Positions 1 to 9,949 of a stretch of 64,000 bases of DNA are shown piece after piece (position 1 is the first letter of the stretch; each line of letters begins with the position of its first letter). Source of the DNA: Prorocentrum cordatum (taxonomy: Eukaryota; Sar; Dinophyceae; Prorocentrales; Prorocentraceae). Both the position numbers and the translations under genes were made by a program. A model generated the notes under the pieces. That model had not been told where the DNA came from. It made no database searches and saw nothing but the letters and a program-made list of their open reading frames with translations. The DNA is taken from NCBI GenBank assembly GCA_963575745.1, contig CAUYUJ010002769.1, positions 316,001-380,000 on the forward strand, read 5' to 3'.

Positions 1-11
1 TGCGGCTGGAT

Positions 12-640
12 GTGGAGACCGTGTTTCCCCACGCCGACGTCGCCGATGCATCGCGGGTGCATCGCCGACGCATCGCCGATGCACCGCCGATGTATCAGCG
101 ATGCGGCGCGATGCTCCGACCCCGTGCTGTCATCCGAGGCGCGCGCGCGCGGGCACCTCCCCCAGCGCAGACGTCCGCGTCTGCGAAGCGCCTTCTGCGG
201 CGCTCTGCTTCGGTGGCCGCTCCAGAGGTCCCGGCCTCCCAGATGGGGTCGGAGTAGGTTTGAGTCGGGCCCGTCCCTCGACAGGCGGGATAATCAGGAA
301 TACTTCAGATAGTCTGCCGACGATCTGTCTTTTATGTTTGGACCATTCTTGAACTTCCGAAATCCGCCTCTAGGGGTACATGCCCGACCTGAGAGTAGGT
401 GGGGTCGGAGGATCGCGCCGCATCGTCGAAGCATCGGCAATGCGGCTCCATGTGGAGCCCCATTTTCTCCCCGCCGACGTCGCCGATGCATCGCCGAGGT
501 GTCGACGATGCATCGGCGATGCATCGGTGATGCAGCGATGCCTTGGCGATGCGGCGCGACCCTCCGACCCCGTCTGTTCGGACCCCACTCGTGGGAGGCC
601 TCTATCTCTTCGGTGGCCGCCCCAGAGAGGGCCCTGCCGT
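12..640. repeat. Duplicated GATGCATCG-rich module
   Basis: Two direct copies (about 12-245 and 435-640). Each starts with a TGTGGAG...CGCCGACGTCGCCGATGCATCG stretch rich in the palindrome CGATGCATCG, then reads GCGGCGCGA...CTCCGACCCCGT, and ends with CTTCGGTGGCCGC-CCAGAG. All reading frames across it are low-complexity Met-His-Arg strings and are not taken as genes. Confidence 0.6.
262..391. repeat. Dispersed CGGGCATGTCCC repeat, copy 1, in foldback form
   Basis: The left end (262-298, GAGTCGGGCCCGTCCCTCGA) has an inverted partner at 365-391 (GGGGTACATGCCCGACCTGA), so this copy folds on itself. Direct relatives of the left end lie at 3402 and 34126, each followed by similar TAGTC...GACGAT...TTGTT sequence. 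Confidence 0.55.
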
Positions 641-723
641 CGGGGCAACTCACCCTCGACGAAGGCTGGCGGAAGGCGGGCAGAGGACGGCGGGTGAGAA
701 TCGGCGGCGGGTCTGCCAGGGGA

Positions 724-901
724 GTCGAAGAAGAACAAAAAACCATACAAATCTAGATTGTTGGCGCTCCGCGCGGATATCTTGGATCGGCGCTGGGCCC
801 TTCGGCGCGCTCCGCGCGCCAGGGAGGGGGGTCCAGCGCAGATCCAAGAAATCCGTGCGAAGCTCCAAAAGTTTATGCTTTGTCGTTTTCTCTTCTTCTA
901 G
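724..901. mobile_element. Foldback/introner-like element FB1, copy 1
   Basis: The inner arms GCGCGGATATCTTGGATCGG (771-790) and the inverse of GATCCAAGAAATCCGTGCG (841-859) pair almost completely. The outer arms pair weakly (GAAGAAGAACAAAAAACC against GTTTTCTCTTCTTC). A GC-rich loop lies between. The right edge is a pyrimidine tract ending TTCTTCTAG|GG, which looks like a 3' splice site. Related copies lie at about 2050, 8000 and 36190. It encodes no protein. Confidence 0.6.
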
Positions 902-1694
902 GGAAGCCGGAGGGAGGTCGGCGGAAGGCGGAGCAGCAGTGAGACGCTGACACTTTTGGAGTCGGCCTCGCGAGGGGGTGGAATTGCCAGGCGGCCACGC
1001 GCGGTCTCTGGGCTTCCCATCCCCTCGGAGCCCCGTCCTCCCTTCCCGCCCTGCCACGGTCCGTTTGGCCCCGATCGGTTATATTCGATATCGGCCTCGG
1101 CCGGCTTGATCCGATCCGATTTGATTTTGACGTGGTTTGAGGGTGCCCCTTCCCCCGCCTGGTTTGCCTCCCTCCACGGCCGCCCTCTTTCTTCCGTCTG
1201 CACGGCCCAGCGGAGCCCGAACCAGCCGCGGCGTGTCCCACATCGTTGCAGCCAGAAGTGTTTTGCAGAAGACTGGCATCTCCCTCCACTCGTGCCCCCC
1301 TTTCGGCTCTTTCCACGGTCGACGCCCTCTGCCTCCAGCTCAGCGCCCCCCCCCCTCTCTCTTCCCCTGGAGCCGAGAATGTCCTGATTGAGGGGGTCCA
1401 AAGACCAGAGATCCTCCGTTTACATTCGACAGCCTACTCCCTCTCATGCACCCTCCTTACACCGCCCTCACCCTCCCATCCCCGATAGATACCAATGGCT
1501 CGTGTGGTGGAGACGGGACCCCTTCCCCAGGGCTGACTCGTCGTTCTGTGAGCCGTTCTTTGATAGTCCCTCGTCCGAAAATGGACCCCCTGCAGAGACC
1601 CGACGAGCCGACCGTCTCGCTTGTTGTTTGATCCGCTGGATGTCTGGGCTTCGGGCCCCAACGTCGACCCCCAGCCTGGACCTGTCCTCTGGCG
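902..1694. other. No feature recognised
   Basis: GC-rich, pyrimidine-biased sequence with only low-complexity frames. No gene, RNA or clear repeat was seen. Confidence 0.5.
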
Positions 1695-1836
1695 AGAACT
1701 TCGAGTAGTGCTACAAACGCCCATGCCCTAGGGCGTTTGTAGCATCTGTCGCACTTCGAGCAGTTTGCAAACGCCCATGCCGCCCATGCCCCAGCGAGGG
1801 CAAGAACTTCGAGTAGTGTTACAAACGCCCTTGGTG
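1695..1836. repeat. Three-copy ACAAACGCCCATGCC repeat with perfect hairpin
   Basis: ACTTCGAGTAGTGCTACAAA at 1698 recurs in altered form near 1755 and 1807. The first copy forms a perfect 13-bp stem (GCTACAAACGCCC, 1710-1722, with GGGCGTTTGTAGC, 1731-1743) around an 8-nt loop. Confidence 0.6.
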
Positions 1837-2049
1837 CTCGAACCCCGATCTCTGTGAACCTGTCCAGACACCGACGGTCCTCGAACTCGGATGTCTCGAT
1901 GCTTCCAGTACGGGGTCCCCAGAGAATCTCGACCCTTTCCCCGCGGAGCCGGCTTCTCATCCCAAGCCGTCTGCTCTTGACGTTTCCGGAGCTTGAAGCC
2001 GGCCCTTGGAAGCTGAAATCGAGGAACACCTCCAACTCGGTATTTTCAA

Positions 2050-2235
2050 GTAGAGAAGAAGAAGTGCGCAAACTGAAGCTGTGACACCTCTGCGCGGATT
2101 TCTTGGACGGGCGCTGGACCCTCCTCCGTGGCGCGCGGAGCACGCCAGGGCCGCCACCAGACGCGCAGCCAGGGGTGTCCAGCGCCGGCCGATCCAGGAC
2201 ACCCGTGCGCACCTCCGACGTCTGCATGGGGTCGG
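2050..2235. mobile_element. FB1 foldback element, copy 2
   Basis: The inner arms TGCGCGGATTTCTTGGACGG (2091-2110) and GGCCGATCCAGGACACCCGT (2187-2206, inverse) match the arms of copy 1. The left outer arm again has GAAGAAGAAG. The loop is GC-rich (GGCGCGCGGAGCACGCCAGG). Confidence 0.55.
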
Positions 2236-3400
2236 CACCACTCAGACATGCTGCAGTTCACCCGCATGGTAAAGATGAGCAACTTTCCCCCTTGTGTCCT
2301 TCCCCTTCTTGCGTCCTTCCCCTTCGGCCCATCCTTGGCCGCTGTCGCTGGCCGCGCCCGCTCGCGAAGTGCCGACATGGCCCTCAAAGGCCCTTGCACT
2401 GCTATCGTGCTTCCTCATTGTCCGGGTTGACTACGATACTATGTGTGCGTCTGCACCCCAGGGGCGACGCGCGCGCTGAGAAATCTTGTAGTATATGTAC
2501 TCGGTGGCGGGCGCTTTCCGGCCATGCCGCTCGCGAAACGATGTGCTACAAGATGTGTGTGCTGCATGTTGGCGTCGGACGTGCGCCTCCAACAGAGGCA
2601 CATCGAGCTATCTGGAAATCCTTGGGCCAGCCCACCGCCGAGTTCGAGCCCGATCCTCTCGAGGGCCCCAGACCGAGCTCGAGTACGAGCCCCAAAGTTC
2701 CTGCCCAGGTTTTCGTCCTCGTTTCTTGCTCCCCATGCTGCCCCAATGTCTGCCCTGTTCTCCCCCTTCCCGTCTCCGCTCCCTCCTCCTCCTCCAGCAC
2801 CAATCTTTCCTTCCGCGTCCCATGGGCGTCTGGGCCTGGCCAGGCGACGCCGCCGGCGCGGTGGCGCTCGGCGCCCCCACCGCCGCGGGCGGCGCCCTCG
2901 GCGGCGCCAGCGGCGCAGGAGGAGCGGCAGCGCCACGCCCGTTGGGGCGGGCGTTCCTCCCGTCCCGGACCGCTCCCCGTCGCGGCGGCCTTGGGATATC
3001 CACGACGCGGTCGGGGCAGCCGAGGGGCGCTTCGGGGCCGAGTGCGGCACCACAGGGGGCGGGAGCGGCGCAGGGGGTGGGGGGGAGGACGCCGCGGGCG
3101 GCGGAGCATGCGCGGAGCAGGAGGTGCTCGCGCGTGCGTGCCGGAGCACGGGCTCAAGTGCTCGGGCGGCAGGCGGGAGTGGTGGGGCAGTCCACGGGCC
3201 AGGGTGCGACGAGGTCGGGGCATGGCAGGCCCACCGCCCTGGGCCCCGGACATCCAACGCCTGGAAGAAAGAGGGCGGCCTGTTTTTGTTTGTTTTGCAG
3301 TTTTCTGGCTCTGGGGGCGTTTCTTTAGTTAAGAGTCCTTAGATCGGATGCCCGAATAGGCGAGAATTCAGAGTTTGCAGCCTCCGGAGGCCTCTTTAGG
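2236..3400. other. GC-rich stretch, no feature recognised
   Basis: Several overlapping frames of 230-410 codons are open on both strands, as expected of sequence with few A and T. Their translations are Arg/Pro/Gly/Ala-biased with no domain. No gene was accepted. Confidence 0.5.
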
Positions 3401-3401
3401 T

Positions 3402-3525
3402 CTAAGTCGGGCATGTCCCTCTACAGGAGGAATAGCCAAACATTGCAACAGAAATAGTCAGGGGACGATGTTTTCAAGTATTGTTCGGCATGTTTTGGAT
3501 CTGCTTGACTATTTCTTATCTTTAG
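3402..3525 (+). repeat. Dispersed CGGGCATGTCCC repeat, copy 2
   Basis: TAAGTCGGGCATGTCCCTCT followed by ACAGGAGGAATA, then AGTCAGGGGACGATG and an AT-richer tail. It aligns with 262 and 34126. Confidence 0.6.
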
Positions 3526-4080
3526 GTCCTCTCGGGGCTGTCTCGGGCTCATTTGGGGCTCTCTTGGATCTCGGGGCTCTCTCTTTGGGCCCTTTGGAGA
3601 TATTGGGGGCCTTCTCGGGGCGGTCCTGGGCCAATTGTTCAAAAGGAGTTATGCCTGCCTAGGCCGCCCTTCCCACTCGCAGGCCGAAACATGGCCTCCT
3701 GGGTGGCCTCTTGAGGCGCACTTGGGGGTCTCTTGCAGGCCTTGTGGGCCGTCTTGGGGCCCAGTTGGGCTCCTCGTGGGGCTTTCTGGTGCTTCTCAAA
3801 ATTCTCAAGAGGACCATCGGAGGCGAAACGGCGAGAAGGCAAACATCATTGTTTCTGTTCTCTAAAGTTTTGGGGTCGTGTCATTCTTTTGGGGGGTCCC
3901 TGGGGGTCTCCCACGGCACACGGAGTCGTATCGGGGCCGTTTTGGTGAATCTCGGAGCTATGTCGGAGGCTGTATCAGATTCGGCTATCTTGCGCAATTT
4001 GCGGAAGACATTTTGGCGCATCGGGACCATCTTTGAATTTCTCTCATCTAAGCCCTCGCGCCTCCCCGTCCAGACCTAGG
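3526..4080. repeat. Degenerate CTCGGGGC/CTTGGGGC minisatellite-like region
   Basis: Irregular repeats of TCTCGGGGCT and TCTTGGGG units. Similar sequence occupies 55330-56000. No gene seen. Confidence 0.4.
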
Positions 4081-4236
4081 GGACGGGGTAGGGGGAGGGG
4101 TCAAGACACCCCCTAGATAGCAAGTCGTCTAGCTCACTCCCACCCGCCCTCCCAATACATTAGTAACACCCGAACCTCAGCAAGTTCAGCGGTCGTCTTT
4201 GGATGGACAGGTACTGGGAACCAACACCGACCCCGT

Positions 4237-4445
4237 GTGCTCGACGCAGGGGCGAGGTGTGCCACGCGTGCCAGGCGCGCCACGCGCGCCAGGACCCCTG
4301 GGACCCGAGCGTGCCAGGCACGCCTGGTGCACCAGATGTGCCACGTGCTCCGCGTGCGCCAGGTGTGCCGCATACTCCAGCCGAGCCAGGTGCGCCACGT
4401 TCGGGGCACGTGTAGAAGGTCAATGTGTTTCAGGTGCGCCTGCGC
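4237..4445. repeat. GTGCGCCAGGC minisatellite, copy 1
   Basis: Tandem units of 10-20 bp resembling CGTGCCAGGCGCGCCACG. It is part of the first higher-order segment and is matched at 6780-6985. Confidence 0.55.
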
Positions 4446-5253
4446 ACGTGACAGCACACATCGGGAAACATGTCGGCTCCCACCATCCTTGCCGAAAAGC
4501 AATGCCCATCATTGTGTCTAGTGGGCCTGCGCACAACAGGTCATACGCCACCATCCCCGCCGTCCCTGTCAAAAACTGCTTGACAGTGATCGCGGGGTGG
4601 CCGCGCATCATCCAGATTGAGTCGCGAGGTGCATTTTGTATGGTTCTTGTTAGGGATGGTGGCCCTGCGCACAGCAGGCAATTTGCTGACACCCCCGCCG
4701 TCCCTGTCAAAACAATACAAAGTGCTCGGGGGCCTCACGGACGTGACTGAAGACTTGGCCCCAAAGTGTATTTTGTAGGGTTTTTGACAGGGATGGTGGG
4801 GGGGTCCTCATCGGGTTGGCCGCGCATGCTGCTCCAAATGTGGAGGCAGAGTGCGTTTTGCATTGGTTTCTTGACGGGAACGGTGGGGGGGGGCCCTTAT
4901 GGTGTCCTCATTGTTTCTGGTTGGCTGTGGGTCGCCTGGGGGAGGGGGTGCAGATTAATAAGGAACAGTGATTGAGATACCCACAGGCAACACGCCATCT
5001 CGCTCATTCCCGCCCGCCCTCCCACCACGTAAGCAGCACCCGTGCCTCAGCATGGGCAGAGGCCGCCATTGACAACCATCGGGAACCAACGCAGACGTCA
5101 GCGAGGTGCACGAAGTCCCCGAAATGCGCCGCACATGCCAGCTGCGCCATCCCTGTCAAAGACCATGCAAAGCGATAGCGGGGCGCCCGCGCAAGATCCA
5201 GATGTCAGCGTTGCAAAGTTCATCGGGCACACAAAGCCCGAACCCTGAGAACA

Positions 5254-5430
5254 CGATGAAGACGTGGTCTCACTTAGGTCCCCGTCTTAGTATTAAGGAT
5301 GATGATTCTGGGCGGCTTGGTTCGATACATCTGCAGAAAGACCCCCTGTCCCTAATGTTTGGGGCCCTCTTAACTGAGGTCTCCTCCCAAAGGGTGAGGG
5401 TTTTTTTTTGGGGGGGTGAATCAAACGTGT
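5254..5430 (+). repeat. Dispersed repeat shared with 62.1 kb, form without insertion
   Basis: It shares GAGGTCCCCGTCTTAG-type sequence (here TTAGGTCCCCGTCTTAGTAT) and GATACATCTGCAG with 62135-62214, then CCCTAATGTTTGGGGCCCTC and AGGGTGAGGG with 62437-62510. The 208 bp that interrupt the 62-kb copy are absent here. Confidence 0.5.
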
Positions 5431-5677
5431 TTTGCGTTTTTGTTGCCACGGGATGGTGGGGTGGTGTTGGCATTGTAACATGCCCCCCCCCCCGCCGTCG
5501 TCGCCAAAAACCGATGCCGAGGGACCGCGGGGTGTCCGCACATGATCCAGGTTTTGGTGCGGCATGCACTTTGTATGGTTTACAAGACAAGGGATGGCCG
5601 GGGGGGATCCCTGGCTTGCGTGCAGCATGCCGGTACACCCTCCGTCCCTGTCAAACACCAGTGCGAAGTTCAGGGGA

Positions 5678-5775
5678 GGGAAAGGTACCCATACCTTTAC
5701 CATTCGCCCGTTTTCCCTTTTTTGGGGCCTCCTGGGAGGTCCTCTTCGCCACCGCTGGATTCGCCTCGATAGCGG
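5678..5775 (+). repeat. Dispersed repeat shared with 35.83 kb
   Basis: GGTACCCATACC...TTGGGGCCTCCTGGGAGGTC...CGCCACCGCTGGATTCGCCT matches 35832-35925 closely in the same orientation. Confidence 0.55.
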
Positions 5776-6779
5776 TATCGGTACAGGGGGGGTTTGTCAT
5801 GGGTGCCCGCAATGGGCCGGATTGGCTGCCGGTCGGGTGAGGGAGGGGTGTTTAATGATAGGGGCAGTGATGAAGACACCTCTTGCCCACCAGGCACAAG
5901 CCGTCTCGCTCACTCCCACCGCCCTCCCAACACATGCAGCACCCGAGTAACCCTGGCAAACAACAAATGCAAGTGGTCACGGGGCGCCCGCGCATGCTCC
6001 AGATTTGAAAGCAACGTGCGTTTTGCATTGTAAGTTGACGGGGATTGTTGGCCTGCGCGCAGCAAGCACTACGAAGGCACCCCCGAAGCCCCCGTCAAAA
6101 ACCAATGTAACATCGCCGCGGGGCGCCCGCGCATGCTTCAGATTTGGAGGCAAAGTGTGTTCTGCAGTGTTTTTGACAGGGATGGTTGGCCTGTGCGCAG
6201 CATGGGCGCATCCCCGCCGCCTGAGAAATCCAAGCAAAGTGGTCGCGGGGCGCCCGCGCATGCTCCAGGTTCAGATGCAGTTGTTTTACAGGGATGGCGG
6301 GCTTGCGCGCAGGGAGCAACATGAGGGCCCCCCCGCCGCCCCTGTCAAAAATAATGCAAAGTGTTCGCGGGGCGCCCGCGCATGCTCCAGATCCGGAGGC
6401 AAAGTGTATTCTGAATTGTTTGTGTGCAAGGGGTGGCTGGCCTGCGCGCCGCACGCAATATGAGGGCGAATCCGCCGCCCCTGTCAAAAACCAGTGCAGA
6501 GTGGTCGCAGGGCGCCTGCGCATGCTCCAGATTTATATGTTTTTGTTGAGTGGGTTGGTGTGGCGAGGGAACGTCATGAGGACGGGTTGGCCTCCGGTCG
6601 CCTGGGGGAGGGGATGCTTGATATTTCGGAACGTCAAATCAAGACACCTCTCCCAGACCAGACGCAGTCTGTGTGGATCACTCGCACCCATCCTCCCAGC
6701 ACAGGAGTAGTACCCGAGCTTCAGCATATGCAGCGGTTGGCTCTGGATGGGCAGCTACAGGAAACCAATAGAGACCGCA

Positions 6780-6985
6780 GGTGCGCGACGCTGGGGCGAA
6801 GTGCGCCACGCGTGCCAGGCGGGCCACGCGAACAAGGCACGCCAGGCGCCCCTGGGGCCCAAGCGTGCCATACATGCATGTTGCGCCAGATGCGCGACGT
6901 GCTCCACGTGGGCTAAGCGTGCCGCATGCTCCAGCCGCGCCAGGTGCGCCAAGTTCGGGGCACGCTCAGAGCGTGCCAGTTGCAT
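6780..6985. repeat. GTGCGCCAGGC minisatellite, copy 2
   Basis: Counterpart of 4237-4445 inside the fourth higher-order segment, with the same order of CACGCGTGCCAGGCG, CTGGG(A/G)CC and CATGCTCCAGCC motifs. Confidence 0.55.
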
Positions 6986-7410
6986 CCGCGCACATCAGGA
7001 AACATGTCAGCTCCCATGTCGAAAACCGATGTACAATCGCGGCGGGGTGGCCATCATGGTTTCTGCAAAACTTGCACACAGCAGGCAATATGCCAGAACC
7101 CCCCGCCGGTTTTGTCAACAACTAATGCGAAGCTGTCGCGGGGTGCCCGCGCATGACCCTGATTCAGTCGCGCAGTGCATTTTGATTTGTTTATTGACAT
7201 GGACGGTGGTCCTGCGTACAGCATTCGATATGCGGGCAGCCCCGCCGTCCCTATCAGAAAACAATGCAACGTGCTCGGGGCTCCCGAACATGACCCAAGA
7301 CTTTGCCGCAAAATCCACTTCGAACTGTTCTGTTGGCAGGGAGGGGGGGGGGGCATCGGGCCTGTTTGGTCGCCCGTTGGGTGGGGGAGGGGGGGGGAGG
7401 AGGACACTGG

Positions 7411-7999
7411 GTAGAGGTGGGCTACGGAAGCCAAGGTGTGGAAAAACGCCAGCATTGAAAAAAACATTCCGCCAGAAATTTGTTTTCTTGCCTGTGGGCC
7501 CCGCGGCTTGCTCAGCCCGCACGCAGCGCGCACGGCCATACAGCAACGAGCGTTGCGAAGTGCCAGCGACGGCCACATATCTTCACATTATATGCCACCT
7601 TCGCACTGTGACACTGCCTCGACCCAAGGACCCGACGTCGCAAGCAAAATACAACATCGGGAAACATCGCGACCAGAGGCGTAGACCGGAAGTTCCTGTT
7701 GTATTTTCGAGTCAGATCGATACGCCAGGGTCTTGGGCGCCCAGCGTGAGAACATTGCGATGCCACAACCTCGGCGGAGGTCGAGCTGCTGTTGTTGTTG
7801 TTCCCCCCACACTCCAAGTACGGGGGAACAATCAAGGGAGGTAACGCCACCCGGACCCGACAATTGATGTTTACTAAACGGCCCTGAGCGTTTATTAAAC
7901 ATCCCTGCCCTGTTCAATTCCATCCTTGGGTGCGTTTACTAAACGGCTTCGCTTGTCGGGGTGATTATTATGGGGGTGGGTTTCCTCCACTCTGAACAA
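7411..7999. other. No gene recognised
   Basis: Mixed-composition sequence with a short repeat (TTTACTAAACGGCC at about 7870, again TTTATTAAAC and TTTACTAAACGGCTTC to 7950). No coding or RNA feature was supported. Confidence 0.4.
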
Positions 8000-8240
8000 A
8001 CAATTATATAAACATAAAAACGCCGAGGTCCGCGTGAATTTCTCGCATCGGCGCTGGGCCACTCTCTGGCGCCATATTCCGTGCTGGAGTATGCCGTACC
8101 ACGCCATACTACGTGCTGGCGTGCCGATAGACGGAACGCGCCAGAGGCGGCGCTGGAGGCGCCGCCATGGCGGCCCCCACCGCCGATTGGAGGAATCCGT
8201 GCGGACATTTGAGTTTTCATGCTTGCGTCAACGATTATGA
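8000..8240. mobile_element. FB1 foldback element, copy 3
   Basis: The left arm GGTCCGCGTGAATTTCTCGC then ATCGGCGCTGGG (8028-8059) pairs with GCCGATTGGAGGAATCCGTG (8182-8201). The outer arms are AT-richer. The loop holds a nested GGCGCCATATTCC...TGGCGTGCC palindrome. Confidence 0.5.
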
Positions 8241-8339
8241 CCTCCTCAAGGAGTCCCTCTGGCGCCGGCCGGGGCCTCCGAGGGGCCCGACGAGGACGTG
8301 CTGAGCGACGAGCAGGACGGCCAGTGCTCGCGCGCTGGC

Positions 8340-9112
8340 TTTCTCCTGCTGCTCCTCCTCCTCCTCCTCCTCCTCCTCCTCCTCCTCCTCCTCCTCCTCT
8401 TTCTCCTCCTCCTCTTTCTCCTCTTCCTCCTCCTCCTCCTCCTCCTCCTCCTCCTCCTCCTCCTCCTCCTCCTCCTCCCTCGCCCTCCTCTCTGCATTGT
8501 CGTCTGGTGAAGCCTCCCCCGCCCAACGGCCGGTCGGCCCTGCAGGGGGCTCATCAAACGAAAGCGAGGCGACCTCTGGAGCACCGCTCCAAGGATCTCC
8601 CTCCTCCTCCTCCTCCTCCTCTCTCCTCCTCCTCCTCCTACTTCCTACTCCTACTCCTACTCCTACTCCTACTCCTACTCCTACTCCTACTCCTACTCCT
8701 ACTCCTACTCCTACTCCTACTCCTACTCCTCCTCTTGCCCCCACCTTCTCCCCCCTCCTCCATCCTGCATGCTGCCTGCTGCCTCCAGCCTCCTCCCTCC
8801 TCCTCCTCCTCCTCCTCCTCCTCCTCCTCCTCCTCTCTCCTCCTCCTCCTCCTCCTTCTCCTCCTCCTCCTCCTCCTCCTCCTCCTCCTCCTCCTCCTCT
8901 CCTCCTCCTCTTCATCCCCCTCCTCCTCCTCTCCCCCCTCCTCCTCCTCCTCCTCCTCCTCCTTCTCCTCCTCCTCCTCCCCCTCCTCCTCCTCTTCCTC
9001 CTCCTCCTCCTCCTCCTCCTCCTCCTCCTCCACTCTCCTTCTCCACTTTCCTCCTCCCATCTCCTCCTCCTCCGCCTCCTCCTGTTGCTGCTCCTCCTCC
9101 TCCTCCAGCCAC
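8340..9112. repeat. Long (TCC)n/(CTC)n polypyrimidine tract
   Basis: About 770 bp of nearly uninterrupted pyrimidine triplets, with a hexameric (CTACTC)n block at 8640-8730 and a short mixed island at 8500-8600. All six frames give homopolymers of Ser, Pro, Leu, Glu, Gly or Arg, so no protein is called. Confidence 0.9.
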
Positions 9113-9549
9113 CCTGGCCCTGGCGATGATACAGAGAAGGCGCGGCCCCGCCCGCGCCGCTCCATCTCGCTTCCACTGCGAGGGACCTCGAGTGATGCTC
9201 GCCAGCAGATGGCGCCAGCTGGACGCTCGGCACTGCGACCTGACAGGATGGAACCCGTCGTGGGCGAGAGGAGTTCGCATGCAAGAAAGCTTACTTCCAA
9301 CTCGAGCTTACGACGCGGTGCTTGTGGCGGGCACAAAGGCAGCGGTCTGATGCGGTGGTGGAGTCCTACGAAGGAGAGCTGCAGGCTGTTCATCAACCAG
9401 GACAAGTGACTACGAAGGCGACTGGATGTGCAGCCATTACCCGCAGTGGCTTCGCTGACGAACATATCAAGCAGTCTCGGGTCCGACCGCCACCGCTGGC
9501 GGGGAGGGATTTGGCGCTACGAGTCCAGAAAGGAGTGCGGGACATCACT

Positions 9550-9949
9550 TACGGCGCGCTATACTAACTACCCACCTCAGCCGAGAACGGCGTTTAGTAT
9601 GAACCGGCGAAGGCACTTTCAAAGTTGCGGAGAGCGGTGACGTCTCAATTGCCAGGTCGAACGCTATCACTTTGTGTGGCATAACCGACGGACTTGGAGG
9701 ACGAAAGCGGCATGGAACTGCATGAACCCCAATGTGCAGTTTTGGGAGACATTCGCACTCGGGATCGACGGCGACAGCGAGCAGGCTAGTGGAAACGTAC
9801 GCTGATGATGGAACAGGACATGATTTTCCCCGACGACCTTGCACCATACGAGAACACACATGACTCATCGGCGACGCCATTTACAGGACATCTGATTAAC
9901 TAGTGATTCATGCCGCGCGGATGGCAAGCCTAACTTATTCGTAATCATG
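9550..9949. other. Probable 5' part of decayed LINE
   Basis: The lower-GC composition and the lack of tandem repeats match the LINE relic that follows. Short conceptual segments such as MNPNVQFWE would suit a degraded endonuclease region. The assignment is weak. Confidence 0.25.

Larger units (their letters stand above)
4100..7410. repeat. Higher-order tandem repeat block
   Basis: Four segments (starting near 4105, 4977, 5873 and 6645) begin with a GACACC/GATACCC...CTCACTCCCACCCGCCCTCCC signature. Most are preceded by a GTCGCCTGGGGGAGGGG stretch. Between signatures lie units of about 125 bp with GGGGCGCCCGCGCATGCTCC, a GTTTTTGACAGGGATGG arm and an inverted CCCTGTCAAAAAC arm. Long frames here are repeat translations. 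Confidence 0.65.

Noticed and set aside
2103-3332. 409-codon plus-strand frame
   Set aside because: Several frames on both strands are open here because stop codons are rare in GC-rich DNA. No domain, no splice support and Arg/Pro/Gly bias.
5990-6540. CRISPR-like array
   Set aside because: Repeats are about 125 bp with internal inverted arms, without unique spacers of even length and without cas genes. The sequence is eukaryotic satellite DNA.
8219-9465. Frames of up to 396 codons on both strands rich in Ser, Pro, Leu, Glu or Gly
   Set aside because: These are translations of a TCC/CTC microsatellite in all frames. Nothing in them indicates a protein.
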